From assembly GCF_003865015.1 (NCBI RefSeq), contig NZ_BHVV01000006.1:1-64000 (forward strand): DNA of 64,000 nucleotides, given 5' to 3'. The notes beneath the pieces are model-generated. The model was not told the DNA's origin. It made no database searches and worked only from the letters and a program-made list of their open reading frames with translations. The translations under genes and the position numbers were made by a program. The DNA comes from Sulfurisoma sediminicola (lineage in GTDB: Bacteria; Pseudomonadota; Gammaproteobacteria; Burkholderiales; Rhodocyclaceae). Positions 39,737 to 47,934 of this stretch are shown here, piece after piece; the stretch's first letter is position 1, and every line of letters begins with the position of its first letter.

Positions 39737-41160
39737 GGTTCCTCCAGTACGTGCCGGTCGCCGGCCTCGTTGCCCGCGCCTTCGCGGCCGCCTGGGAAAG
39801 GCTCTTCCAGGCCATCGGCCTTCTTGAACCGCAGCAGCAACAGCGCGCCACGGCCGACGTTGGCGAGGACGCGGCGGCCATGTCCAGGCTCGCCGCCAGC
39901 TTCGACCCGGAGCCCTACATCGACTTGCGCAAAGGCATCTTCCTCGGCCTCGACGAGACGAGGAAGCCGATCTACGTGCCCCAAGGCCTCTGCAGCAAAA
40001 ACCACTGGCAGATCCTCGGCGAGAGTGGCGTCGGAAAGAGCTCCCTCGCCGGCGTGCTGCTGTCGCAGCTAGCCATGGCGGGGGAAACCGTCATCGTCTT
40101 CGACCCCAAGAGCGATGCCAACCTCCCAGGCGTGCTCGCCCGAATGACCGGCGGGGCCGGCGTGCCGATGAAGGTCATCGACTTGCGCATGACCGCGCCG
40201 CCTCAGCTCAACCCGCTGGCAGGCTGCCGGCAGGATCAAGTCGAGGAACTGCTCCAGGTCGGCTTAGAGCTGGGCAAGACAGGCCATGCCGGCGCGGACT
40301 TCTACCGCGGCGAGGATCGGGAGAAGGTCGAAGCCCTGGCGAACTACTTCCAGGCCGGCGCGAGCAGCCTGCCGGCGTTGCTCCAGGCAGCCCAGGGCGA
40401 CGAGGCCATCGTTGGAGCTACAAACCTCTTCCGCGAGCTCCGGCAGCTGTGCCGGCTCCCAGCCTTCAACACGGCGAAAGAATTCGACCTGAGCGGTTTT
40501 ATCGCAAATGCCGGGCTGCTGTACGTCATCGGCTCGACCGTCGACCTCAAAGTTCAAGCGGCGCAGCGCCTGCTGCTCCAGCGCGTCATGCAGATCATCG
40601 AAGAGCGCCAGGATCGAAGCCGGCCGATCGCGACGTTCCTCGACGAGCTCAAATTTTTGCTCTCACCGGCGGCACTTCGGGCTGCCTCCACGATCCGCGA
40701 CCGCAACTGCCACCTTATCTTCGCGCATCAGAGCCAAGGCGACCTCCACGACTGCCCCGGCCTCGACGCCAACGCCGTTATCGGCGCGGTGTGGGGGAAC
40801 AGCAGCATCAGGATTGTGTACAAAACCACCGACGCCAAGACCTGCAAGGAGCTGGAACTGCTGTCCGGCAAAGAGCGCGCGTGGTCGGAAACCACGAGCA
40901 AGACGAAAGAGCTACTCGGCCCGCAGGAAGGCGGCTGGCGCGAGTCGGAGCGGTACCGCTTTCCCGCCCACATCTTCGCGCATCTTCCCAAACCCCTTGG
41001 ACAGGAGGCCAGCGTCGGGATTGTCTTCGGCGTCGGCCCGGCCTTCTTCCTCTCCACCCGCTGGCTCGCGAGCGGCCCGGCGCCGCAGCCGGAGGCTGTC
41101 GAGCCGTATGTCGGCGCCGATGGCAAACCCGTTGCGACCAGCGCGGCCGAGTTGATCTGA
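39712..41160 (+). CDS. VirD4/TraD-type coupling ATPase
   Basis: 482 residues as an isolated frame. Walker A GESGVGKSS at 103-111 and Walker B ATFLDELKFLL with D311-E312. Family motifs include VIVFDPKSDAN, LNPLAG and the HLIFAHQSQGDL segment. It brings the relaxase-DNA complex to the secretion channel. True translation most likely starts at 39506 and passes the G7 run (see the preceding entry). The C-terminus is complete. It is followed 46 bases later by a Replic_Relax protein. Confidence 0.85.
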   Translation: MLLVAKLLRFLQYVPVAGLVARAFAAAWERLFQAIGLLEPQQQQRATADVGEDAAAMSRLAASFDPEPYIDLRKGIFLGLDETRKPIYVPQGLCSKNHWQILGESGVGKSSLAGVLLSQLAMAGETVIVFDPKSDANLPGVLARMTGGAGVPMKVIDLRMTAPPQLNPLAGCRQDQVEELLQVGLELGKTGHAGADFYRGEDREKVEALANYFQAGASSLPALLQAAQGDEAIVGATNLFRELRQLCRLPAFNTAKEFDLSGFIANAGLLYVIGSTVDLKVQAAQRLLLQRVMQIIEERQDRSRPIATFLDELKFLLSPAALRAASTIRDRNCHLIFAHQSQGDLHDCPGLDANAVIGAVWGNSSIRIVYKTTDAKTCKELELLSGKERAWSETTSKTKELLGPQEGGWRESERYRFPAHIFAHLPKPLGQEASVGIVFGVGPAFFLSTRWLASGPAPQPEAVEPYVGADGKPVATSAAELI

Positions 41161-41206
41161 CTTCGCCGACCTGCCATGGCAGGCATCACCACATCGGAGA
41201 GAACCA

Positions 41207-41944
41207 ATGGCGCTGATCCACGACAAGCAGGAACGCGAGCAGCGGCAGGCAGCCAAGCGGCGCGCGCTGCTGCGCTGGTTGCGCGTCGAGATTTTCACGC
41301 GGCCGGGGATCGCTGGCGACGTGATGGGCATCACGTCCGCGCGCGCGGTTCGCAAGACCGTCGCGGCGATGGCGCGTGACGGCCTTGTCGTCACCTACAC
41401 CTTGGCGCTCGGTAGCGGCGTCAAGCTCGCCCTGATCGGCATCACCGCGCATGGTCAAGGCATGGCCTTCGATCCAGCGATCGACGACGGCCCCGAGTCG
41501 AAATACTTCGAGCCCTCGCGTGTGCCGGTTTCCGTGCTGGCGCACGCGCTCGACCTCCAGCGCCTGCGCCTCGCCGCCGAGCGTGCCGGCTGGCACGGCT
41601 GGCGGTATGGAGACCGCGAGGCCAAGTGGCAGAAAGGCCAGAGCAGACCCGACGCGATTGTCACAACGGCTGCCGGTGAAATCGTGGGCGTCGAGTGCGA
41701 GCGCACGATCAAAACCTTGAAGCGCTACGAAGTCGTGATCGCCGACCGCCTGCAGGCGATCAAGGCCGGCAAGTTCACCCGCGTTTTGTACACATCTCCG
41801 ACGCCAGAGATCGCCGCCGCCGTCGCGGCGATGTTCGCCAAGGTCGAGGCCGTGCCCGTCGCCGGTCAGCGCGTGAAGCTCGAGCAGCGCCACCGCGATG
41901 CGTTCCGCTTCACCGACTACCCATCCTTTGTCGTCGCCGCGTGA
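41207..41944 (+). CDS. Replic_Relax family protein, MOB_C-like relaxase candidate
   Basis: 245 residues. N-terminal winged helix (about 20-75: LRWLRVEIFTRPGIAGDVMG...RAVRKTVAAMARDG). The C-terminal part has a restriction-nuclease-like pattern: SRPDAIVTTAAGEIVGVECE, followed by KTLKRY. The family includes MobC of CloDF13, a relaxase without the usual HUH motif, whose gene sits beside a coupling protein (MobB). The same adjacency here supports a mobilisation role. A good AGAGAACC-type ribosome site is present. Replication control is the alternative. Confidence 0.65.
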   Translation: MALIHDKQEREQRQAAKRRALLRWLRVEIFTRPGIAGDVMGITSARAVRKTVAAMARDGLVVTYTLALGSGVKLALIGITAHGQGMAFDPAIDDGPESKYFEPSRVPVSVLAHALDLQRLRLAAERAGWHGWRYGDREAKWQKGQSRPDAIVTTAAGEIVGVECERTIKTLKRYEVVIADRLQAIKAGKFTRVLYTSPTPEIAAAVAAMFAKVEAVPVAGQRVKLEQRHRDAFRFTDYPSFVVAA

Positions 41945-41997
41945 TGCGGTTTGTACACAGCCCGTAAACATTTCGTACACAACCGGAGAGCAGAAGC

Positions 41998-42213
41998 ATG
42001 AGCATCCTCAAACCGAAAGCCAAGAACCAGACCGGCACGCTCAGCGTGCGGTTGCCGCTCGATCTGTGCGCGCAGATCGAGCGGCTACGCAATGACGCGG
42101 ATGCGGCCGGCCTTGTGTTCGACGTGTCGGCGCTGGTCGCCGACAGTCTCGCCAAGGCCGTCAAGCTGGCGCGCGCGGAGATCGCGGCGGCCAGCGGTCA
42201 GCCTGGCGGCTGA
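41998..42213 (+). CDS. Small hypothetical protein
   Basis: 71 residues: a basic start (SILKPKAKNQTGTLSVRLP) and an amphipathic helix-rich part (IERLRNDADAAGLVFDVSAL). The TGTLSVRLPLDLCAQIERL stretch resembles a ribbon-helix-helix DNA-binding domain (beta-strand then helix). An accessory oriT-binding or regulatory role would fit beside a mobilisation protein. GGAGAG precedes the start. Confidence 0.55.
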   Translation: MSILKPKAKNQTGTLSVRLPLDLCAQIERLRNDADAAGLVFDVSALVADSLAKAVKLARAEIAAASGQPGG

Positions 42214-42614
42214 CGTGTGCACGCTCTGCAAGCAGATCGGTGCACACGAGCCGGGTTGCGCATCGTGCCGGCCGGCCTTCGCCGACCTCCCGATTCGCAC
42301 CGCCGGCAGGGCATCGGATCGATGCGGGCTACGCCCGCCCGATCCTCGCCCGCTGGAGCCTACCCGTGGAGCCTCCCCCCGGTGATACCGGGGAGGCTCC
42401 AGCGGGCGGCCCCAGCCTCCGCCCCACGGGGCGGAGCCACGACCGGGCTGTCGCCCGCTCGTTGGAACTCCGGCAGCCCGCTGGCGCGGACTGCCTGCGC
42501 GGCCCCGTGGGTCGCTCCCTTAAACCGCCTGCGGCGGTTTGCCCCCAGGGGGGCCCAGGTCGCTAGGTCGGCTGGACGCCGCCCTCCCTCACGGTGCCTT
42601 GCCGCGGACGCCCA

Positions 42615-42773
42615 CGCGACAGCGGCGCTCGGCCCCCGTAAAGCTGGGCTCGCCGAGGGTGTGTGTCTCGCTTCGCTCGCCCCACCCCCTTTCGGCTCGG
42701 CCTTCGGCTGCCGACGACGCCGCTTCGCGGCTGTCGGCACCCACCTTTACGGGGGCCGAGCGCCGCTGTCGCG
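42615..42773. repeat. Perfect 29-bp inverted repeat with 101-base loop
   Basis: Bases 42615-42643 and 42745-42773 are exact reverse complements. The loop 42644-42744 contains further small stems, e.g. GCCGAC/GTCGGC. It is the longest inverted repeat I found in the window. Confidence 0.9.
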
Positions 42774-43391
42774 CCGTCGGCGTCCGGGGGCTGCGCCCCC
42801 CACCTCGACGATGCCGCCTGGGGGCGGCCCGGTCGCCTGCCGGCTCCCTATCGTCGGGTGGCTCCCCCCGCCTTCGCCGTTCCGCCCTAGGGGGCGGAGC
42901 CGGCTCAGGGGCGGCGGCGAGACGCTCCCTTCGGTCGCTTCGCCTTGCCCCATCCTCGCTCGACTTTGGCCGGCTTCGCCGTCCAGTCTCGCGGGATGGC
43001 TCCCCCTTCGCTGCGGTCGCTGCGCTCCCTTCGCTGCGGCGCTTCATGGCCTCCGCTTCGCTGCGGCCATTGCGCTTGCCTGCGCCATCGGCGGGGCGCT
43101 GCGCGGCCCCTTCGATAGCTGCGCGCACCCGCAAAACCATGCCGGCAGCTGCGCAGGCCGGCGTGGTTTTCCGGTGCTTTGCCCTCCGGCCCGAGGGCAT
43201 TTCCGGCCTCGCCTGCGGCGTCGGCCTGCATGCCCCGGGCCTGCGCGCGCCCCGTCAATCTCACCTCGCCGATCCGCTTTGCGGATCGTCTCGATTCGAT
43301 TTTTCGGAACCGATTGCCGCTGCATGCGCGGCCGGCTGCGCCGTGCCGGCATGGCAGATCGAGGGCAGGAATGCGACGGTGTTGCGCTCGG

Positions 43392-43409
43392 CTTCGCCTC
43401 GCCGCCATA
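43392..43409 (+). repeat. Recurring 18-base motif, copy 2
   Basis: CTTCGCCTCGCCGCCATA, 36 bases before the trbJ start. See copies at 38862 and 45524. Confidence 0.45.
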
Positions 43410-43444
43410 GAAGTTGTAGCCCCTCAATTTCGAAAGGAACAACC

Positions 43445-44254
43445 ATGAAAACCCTCGTTCTCGCCCTGCTCCTGCTGCTTGGCCTGGCTTCGCCGGCCAG
43501 CGCCCAGGTCGCGGTCATCGACTCGACCAATCTGGTCAAAAACACACTGACCGCGTTGCAGACCGCGCAGAGCTACGCCCAGCAGATCAATGATTACGTA
43601 ATCCAGGCGCAGATGCTGGAATCGGCGCTCAAGAACCTCAAGACGCTCAACCCCAGCGCCGTTTCCGGCCTGGTCAATTCCGCCGGGCGCGTCGGGATCG
43701 ACGTTGCCAAGAAGCTTGGCGAAGACACGACGGATATCCAGCAAGTCCTGCGCACGGTGAACACCCTTTATCGTTCCGGAACCCAGGCTGCCGCTCTGGC
43801 GAACCAGGGCGCGGGCGTCTATAGCTCGGCCGCGGATTACACCTCGCGAATTCAGCAGATGGCCGGGCTCGCGAACATGACCTGGGGCGAGTTCTTCGCG
43901 GCTGAGAAAGCTCGGGCGAAGGCTGGCGAACGGCAGGCGGTTGCCAACCTGAACGAGGCCATGCAGATCAAGGCCGCGGTCGAGAACCACGGCCGGAACA
44001 CCGAGCGGGCGCTGCAAGGCAGTCTCGACGCCGAGGGCGTCCTGCAAGCGGTTCAGGGCCTTGCGGCGATCAATGCCGTGATGTCCCAGCAGCTCGGCGA
44101 CCTGACGGCCGCCATCGCCACTTCGACCGCCGCTCAGGCTGACCGCATCCGCGAGGCGGAGGGCGACAAGATCACGGCGCGCGCGGAGCGCGATCGCGAT
44201 GCCGAGGCCGTCCGCGGGATGTACGACATCCTCAAGCAGCGGGGCAAGAAATGA
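43445..44254 (+). CDS. trbJ: Conjugative transfer protein TrbJ (VirB5-like)
   Basis: 269 residues. Signal peptide ending SPASA-Q, then the helical TrbJ body: VAVIDSTNLVKNTLTALQTA and SYAQQINDYVIQAQMLESAL, a GVYSSAADYTSRIQQMAG segment and a basic helical tail. TrbJ/VirB5 proteins are minor pilus components. AAAGGAA precedes the ATG. The stop overlaps trbL by four bases. No trbB, C, D or E precedes it, unlike in complete P-type systems. Confidence 0.85.
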   Translation: MKTLVLALLLLLGLASPASAQVAVIDSTNLVKNTLTALQTAQSYAQQINDYVIQAQMLESALKNLKTLNPSAVSGLVNSAGRVGIDVAKKLGEDTTDIQQVLRTVNTLYRSGTQAAALANQGAGVYSSAADYTSRIQQMAGLANMTWGEFFAAEKARAKAGERQAVANLNEAMQIKAAVENHGRNTERALQGSLDAEGVLQAVQGLAAINAVMSQQLGDLTAAIATSTAAQADRIREAEGDKITARAERDRDAEAVRGMYDILKQRGKK

Positions 44255-45231
44255 CCACATTTTCCTTCGCGGCCCTGTTCTCCGCCGTCGATACGGCGCT
44301 CGCCGCGACGAGCGCCGATCTGCTGCCCCTGTCGCTGTCGATCCTGGGCAGCCTCGCCGTCATCCGAGTGGTCTGGTTCGGCCTCGAGCTCGCCCTTTCG
44401 GGCGGCGTCGTGACCTCGTTGGTCGGCCCATTCGTACGGATGATCCTGGTGATCTTCTTCGCCCTCTGGGCGGCGAAGGGCGGGCTTATGGACGGTATCG
44501 TGAGCATCACCGATCATGTGCTCGACGCACTCGGCGTCGGCGGGGGGAAGCTCGCCCAGCTGGGCTCAAGCGGCATGGATACCCTCGCTGCGGCGATCGG
44601 CAGCCTCGGCGAGGCGATGACGGCGCTCATCAACCCTGAGCTCCTGCATCCATTCGACACCATCGGCCGGCTCATCATGTACGGCGTGCCGGTGCTCATC
44701 CTGGGCCTCGCGATCGGCACGGTCATGGCCGCCGGCATCGCCTTCTTCATCGCTGTCGCCCTCGGCGCCGTGCTGCTCAAGGTCGCGGCGGTGCTCGCGC
44801 CCTTGTTCATCCCCTTCCTGATCCTGCCGCAGACTAATTTCCTGTTTGACGGCTGGCTCAAGTTCGCCATTGGGGCGGCGCTGTACAAGCCTGTCGCGGC
44901 GATCATCGCGGGCATCGGCGGGGCGCTGCTCGCCGGCATGTCCGGCATTCTCGGTGCGCTCCCCGCCGGCGGGGGCGCGGTCTCGACCGCTGCGAACGCG
45001 GCTCAAGCCACCCTCGCGGCGCTCGGGGTGGCGGGGCTGGCTGGCCTTGTGCTCTACCTCATGCTCCAGGTCGGCACGATCTCGACCGCGCTGGTCGGCG
45101 GCGCTTCACTGAATGCCGGCCGCGTCACCGGCGCCGTGCGCAATGCGATGCGCGGCGGCAAGGGCGGCGGCACCGACAGCGGCGGGAAAGGCGGCGGCTC
45201 GAGCGGCTCGGGCGGGGCGGCGAAGCCTTGA
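44251..45231 (+). CDS. trbL: Conjugative transfer protein TrbL (VirB6-like)
   Basis: 326 residues with at least six hydrophobic segments (for example SLSILGSLAVIRVVWFGLEL, VPVLILGLAIGTVMAAGIAF, VAGLAGLVLYLMLQVGTIST) and a Gly/Ser-rich C-terminal tail. This is the TrbL/VirB6 polytopic inner-membrane channel component. It is coupled to trbJ by ATGA. The usual downstream trbF, trbG and trbI are absent. Confidence 0.88.
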   Translation: MTTFSFAALFSAVDTALAATSADLLPLSLSILGSLAVIRVVWFGLELALSGGVVTSLVGPFVRMILVIFFALWAAKGGLMDGIVSITDHVLDALGVGGGKLAQLGSSGMDTLAAAIGSLGEAMTALINPELLHPFDTIGRLIMYGVPVLILGLAIGTVMAAGIAFFIAVALGAVLLKVAAVLAPLFIPFLILPQTNFLFDGWLKFAIGAALYKPVAAIIAGIGGALLAGMSGILGALPAGGGAVSTAANAAQATLAALGVAGLAGLVLYLMLQVGTISTALVGGASLNAGRVTGAVRNAMRGGKGGGTDSGGKGGGSSGSGGAAKP

Positions 45232-45244
45232 GAGGGAGGACATC

Positions 45245-45484
45245 ATGTACTACGGCATTCATTCTGAAGCGCTCGTTCAGTTCCTCAGCCTTCGCGCGCT
45301 CATGACGCGCGAGCAGCGCGCCTGGCTTATCGCGCCGGAGGCTCGGAGCCTCGCTGAGGCCTTCTGGCTGGCTTTGCACATGACCCGGCAGGACAGCCTG
45401 GCGCTGTGGCTCGGCTTCTGGTTCATGGTCTATGTCACGCCGGCCGTTGCCATCGGCAATTGGATATCCAGCCTGATCAATTGA
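45245..45484 (+). CDS. Small membrane protein after trbL
   Basis: 79 residues. A polar N-terminal half (ALVQFLSLRALMTREQRAWL) and one hydrophobic segment near residues 51-72 (SLALWLGFWFMVYVTPAVAI). GGGAGG lies six bases before the ATG. It starts 13 bases after trbL and is probably part of the transfer unit. No family recognised. Confidence 0.6.
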   Translation: MYYGIHSEALVQFLSLRALMTREQRAWLIAPEARSLAEAFWLALHMTRQDSLALWLGFWFMVYVTPAVAIGNWISSLIN

Positions 45485-45486
45485 TG

Positions 45487-45541
45487 CCGCGCTGCCGGGC
45501 TTCGCCCTGGCAGCGCGGCGGCGCTTCGCCTCGATGCCATA
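45487..45541 (+). repeat. Hairpin plus recurring motif copy 3
   Basis: CCGCGCTGCC (45487-45496) pairs with GGCAGCGCGG (45509-45518), with an inner GGG/CCC. Directly after comes CTTCGCCTCGATGCCATA (45524-45541), the third copy of the motif at 38862 and 43392, 50 bases before the next start. Copy 1 likewise lies next to hairpins. Confidence 0.5.
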
Positions 45542-45591
45542 TACCGGCGAGACGGGCAGGTGCCCACCTCGCAACCGAAAGGAGTTTCACC

Positions 45592-45834
45592 ATGAGCAAA
45601 GAAAAGACCGAGCACGAGCATGTCGCGCTGCCCAGCAACATCGCAGACCTCTTCGCGGCGGGGCAGGCCGCGCTCGAGGCTGGGAAGCTGGACGATTGGG
45701 ACAAGGACTTCTTGACCAAGAACGCCGCGCGCTATGAAAAGTGGGGCGACGAGACCTACCTGTCAGCGAAGCAGATCGAGATCCTCACACGCATCGCCGG
45801 CAAGGCCATCGAGGCGACCGACGAGGCCGCTTGA
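45592..45834 (+). CDS. Small acidic hypothetical protein
   Basis: 80 residues. It is soluble and charged ([40 protein letters not shown]). AAAGGAG lies seven bases before the ATG. No family recognised. Two tandem hairpins follow its stop. Confidence 0.6.
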   Translation: MSKEKTEHEHVALPSNIADLFAAGQAALEAGKLDDWDKDFLTKNAARYEKWGDETYLSAKQIEILTRIAGKAIEATDEAA

Positions 45835-45847
45835 TCTTCACGGCCCC

Positions 45848-45936
45848 GCTAGGGCCCGAACTGGGGCCCTAGCAGTCGGGCCCGGTGGCGTAAAAGCCGC
45901 TTCGCGAAAGGCCAGGGGCCGAACTCGGGCCCTGGC
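45848..45936. repeat. Two tandem hairpins with matching loops
   Basis: GCTAGGGCCC (45848-45857) pairs perfectly with GGGCCCTAGC (45864-45873) around GAACTG. GCCAGGGGCC (45911-45920) pairs with GGGCCCTGGC (45927-45936), one mismatch, around GAACTC. The shared GAACTS loop suggests duplication of one element. No T run, so not simple terminators. Confidence 0.6.
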
Positions 45937-45962
45937 GGGCCCCAAGCTCTAGGAGGAATGTA

Positions 45963-46448
45963 ATGTGCAATACACCCATCATCCTCGCTGACCTGTTGAT
46001 TCAGGTCATCGCCAAGGCCGGCGATGCCGTGCGCCTTGGCGTCGCCGGCGAGGCGGCGCTCGCGCCGCTCTGCGCATGTTTCATGAAATCGACGGGACTC
46101 CCGGCGCGCTGGTGCGTGCCGTATGTGAAATGCGGCGACACTTGGCGGGGCGGCGGCGTCGCCATGACTGGCGTCGACTTGCCGCAAGGCGATCCGGCCG
46201 TGGTCGAGGTGCTGCCCAGCCTGGCGCTGGTGTTCTTCGAGGGGCTCGAGGATGCGCTCGACGGCGGGATCGTTGTCCGGCTGGCCGGCGGTGCGGTGTC
46301 ACACACCGCCTACCCCGGGCCTGAGCATCGCGCCGATACTTGGCCCGAGTGGGCCTATGGGGTCGAGGGTCTGGCGCAGCTGCCGTACATCTGGCCGGGT
46401 CACTATAACCACTTGGTAGCCATTGCCTCCGGGTACATCGAGGCGTGA
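45963..46448 (+). CDS. Hypothetical protein of the element
   Basis: 161 residues, mixed alpha/beta, with several Cys (CACFMKSTGLPARWCVPYVK) and an aromatic C-terminus (LPYIWPGHYNHLVAIASGYI). AGGAGGAATGTA precedes the ATG: a strong ribosome site. I recognise no domain. It is flanked by hairpins on the left and a structured GC-rich region on the right. Confidence 0.55.
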   Translation: MCNTPIILADLLIQVIAKAGDAVRLGVAGEAALAPLCACFMKSTGLPARWCVPYVKCGDTWRGGGVAMTGVDLPQGDPAVVEVLPSLALVFFEGLEDALDGGIVVRLAGGAVSHTAYPGPEHRADTWPEWAYGVEGLAQLPYIWPGHYNHLVAIASGYIEA

Positions 46449-47130
46449 GACAAAATCAGCTCACCGTGGCCGAGGCCCTTGGCGGCCCCTTGCGGGGCCG
46501 AGCTTTCGTCGCGAGCGATCGAGCCTCGCGAGCGAGTCTCGACCCTGCGGGCTTCAATCCCTGCCGCCTCCGCGCCTGCGGCGCTGCGCGTCCCTTGCCC
46601 TCCGCGAGGCCACGGCTTGCCGGTCCGGCTCGTAGATGGCTATCGCCAACTCGCCGGCTCCGGCTGGCGCCGACGCCTCACTGCGCCCCCTGCGGGCTTG
46701 CCGTGAAGCCTGGTCAGCATCGCCCCGCTGCGCGGAGCGAGGACAGGAGGGCGCTACGCGCCTCCAGATGGTCGGGGGGCTTCAGAGCGCCAGCGGCAAG
46801 TCGCGGCGGCTCGCTAGGGCAAGTCTTTGGTGCCAGTCTACGCCAGTTCTGCGGGGGCGGCTGCGCCGCCGCTTCGCGCGCCTCTTCGCCCGGTCTCGCC
46901 GGAAATGCGCCGGCGAGCTGCGGCCTCGATTGCGCCCCTTGCCCTGTCATGCCTGTCACGTCGCCTTGCACCGCTCGAAACCCCGCCGCTTTGTTGCCAC
47001 TGGCGCCCTTCGCGAAAGCCCCCCGCCCCTCCGGCGGCGGTCCGCAGGGAAAGGCAAATCCGGAGGAGGCGGGACGGCGGGGCGTAGCGGCAGCTTCGCA
47101 GGCCGCAGATCAACGACAGGAGAAATGACC
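46449..47130. other. Second hairpin-rich region without a convincing gene
   Basis: About 680 GC-rich bases in the same style as 42214-43444: CGGCCCC/GGGGCCG (46483-46489, 46494-46500) and many short CTGCGG/CCGCAG-type and TTCGC-loop palindromes. Open frames are present in several phases but none has domain character. It ends in the AGGAG ribosome site of the next gene. Confidence 0.5.
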
Positions 47131-47577
47131 ATGTACGGACACCCGAACTTTACCCAGCAACACGCCGAGGCCCTGAAGCCCGAGACCGATCCGATCTTCG
47201 GCGAGGTGATCCACAGCTACACCCGCGCCCAGGCGCATTGCGATGGCGTTCTGATCGATCTCAGCGACACGGCACGCGAGGCCGGCATCGCTTTCCCGGT
47301 GGCCATCACCAAGGCGGCTTGGGCGGACTGCGTGGAATGGACGGACGAGGACAGCAAGCGCCAGACGTATCAGGACGAGGCCGGGCGACTGTGGGACGTG
47401 ATCTGGATGCTCAAGCTCGCTGCAAGGCGCGGTGGCTCGGAGATCCGCTACCAGCTTTACCGGGTGCCGCGTGGTGGGCGTGGCGTACGGCCGAGGCTCG
47501 TGACGCTCAAGGCGATCTGTGGGCCAGGCGACCAGGGCGAGGCGGTTATCACGGTGATGCTGCCAGGCGAGGACTGA
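47131..47577 (+). CDS. DUF6573-like protein
   Basis: 148 residues from ATG at 47131, eight bases after AGGAG; ATG at 47125 is only two bases from it. The segments FGEVIHSYTRAQAHCDGVLI, AITKAAWADCVEWTDEDS and QTYQDEAGRLWDVIWM match a family I know from integrative elements and plasmids (DUF6573, naming from memory). Function unknown. Its last codons begin the first copy of a 110-base direct repeat. Confidence 0.7.
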   Translation: MYGHPNFTQQHAEALKPETDPIFGEVIHSYTRAQAHCDGVLIDLSDTAREAGIAFPVAITKAAWADCVEWTDEDSKRQTYQDEAGRLWDVIWMLKLAARRGGSEIRYQLYRVPRGGRGVRPRLVTLKAICGPGDQGEAVITVMLPGED

Positions 47578-47674
47578 AAAATTCCGGTACGGAATTCCGA
47601 ACAAAAAAATGCAATTTCGCCACTTGCGCATGTGAGCTTGTGCTGTAGCGTGAATCGAGTAGGGCAGTCGCCCA
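47564..47674 (+). repeat. 110-base direct repeat, copy 1 (promoter-bearing)
   Basis: It begins in the last codons of the upstream gene and ends in the leader of the next. It contains the inverted repeat AATTCCG-GTA-CGGAATT (from 47580) and a candidate promoter TTGCGC (47624-47629), 16 bases, TAGCGT (47646-47651). Copy 2 is 357 bases downstream and nearly identical. Confidence 0.85.
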
Positions 47675-47700
47675 GCTATTTTTTGACCGAGGAGAAGAAC

Positions 47701-47934
47701 ATGCGAATCGTGAAATTCAGGGTGGACGGCAAGGACACTATTGGTGTGCGTGTCAAGGACGGGCAGGGGGTCGGGCAGGCGCTGGAGGCGAGGCTGAAGC
47801 TCGACAGGGGCTATTCCTGGTGCTCAGTCGAGCGCGATGGCTGGACCGACTTCGACCGGCTGCCGTTTTATCGCTACGAGCACGGCTTCGGTGGCGGATC
47901 GGCGGTGGTGATCGGGGAGACAGGCGAGGACTGA
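47701..47934 (+). CDS. Small hypothetical protein
   Basis: 77 residues (MRIVKFRVDGKDTIGVRVKD...). It is soluble and strand-rich, with aromatic residues in the centre (GYSWCSVERDGWTDFDRLPF). GAGGAGAAG lies just upstream. Lying between the two copies of the direct repeat, it ends with the same GlyGluAsp-stop as the upstream gene, because the repeat begins there. Confidence 0.6.
   Translation: MRIVKFRVDGKDTIGVRVKDGQGVGQALEARLKLDRGYSWCSVERDGWTDFDRLPFYRYEHGFGGGSAVVIGETGED

Larger units (their letters stand above)
42214..43444. other. 1.2-kb hairpin-rich region without a convincing gene
   Basis: Long open frames exist on both strands only because stops are rare in such GC-rich sequence; none has family character, sensible codon pattern or a ribosome site. 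Stems seen: GGAGCCTCCCC/GGGGAGGCTCC (42368-42378, 42390-42400), CTCCGCCCC/GGGGCGGAG (42417-42436), AAACCGCC/GGCGGTTT (42522-42529, 42533-42540), a 29-bp pair (separate entry) and GCCGGCTCC/GGAGCCGGC (42839-42847, 42896-42904). Short TTCGC-type tetraloop-like palindromes recur throughout. It could contain an origin of transfer or a structured RNA. Confidence 0.55.

Noticed and set aside
42217-43410. Long plus-strand frames (397 codons and others) in the hairpin-rich region
   Set aside because: Arg/Pro/Ala/Ser-rich, no start signal, and comparable open frames exist in several phases on both strands, as expected for very GC-rich non-coding sequence.
46445-47128. A 227-codon frame in the second structured region
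   Set aside because: Same low-complexity character; dense palindromes explain the sequence better than a protein.
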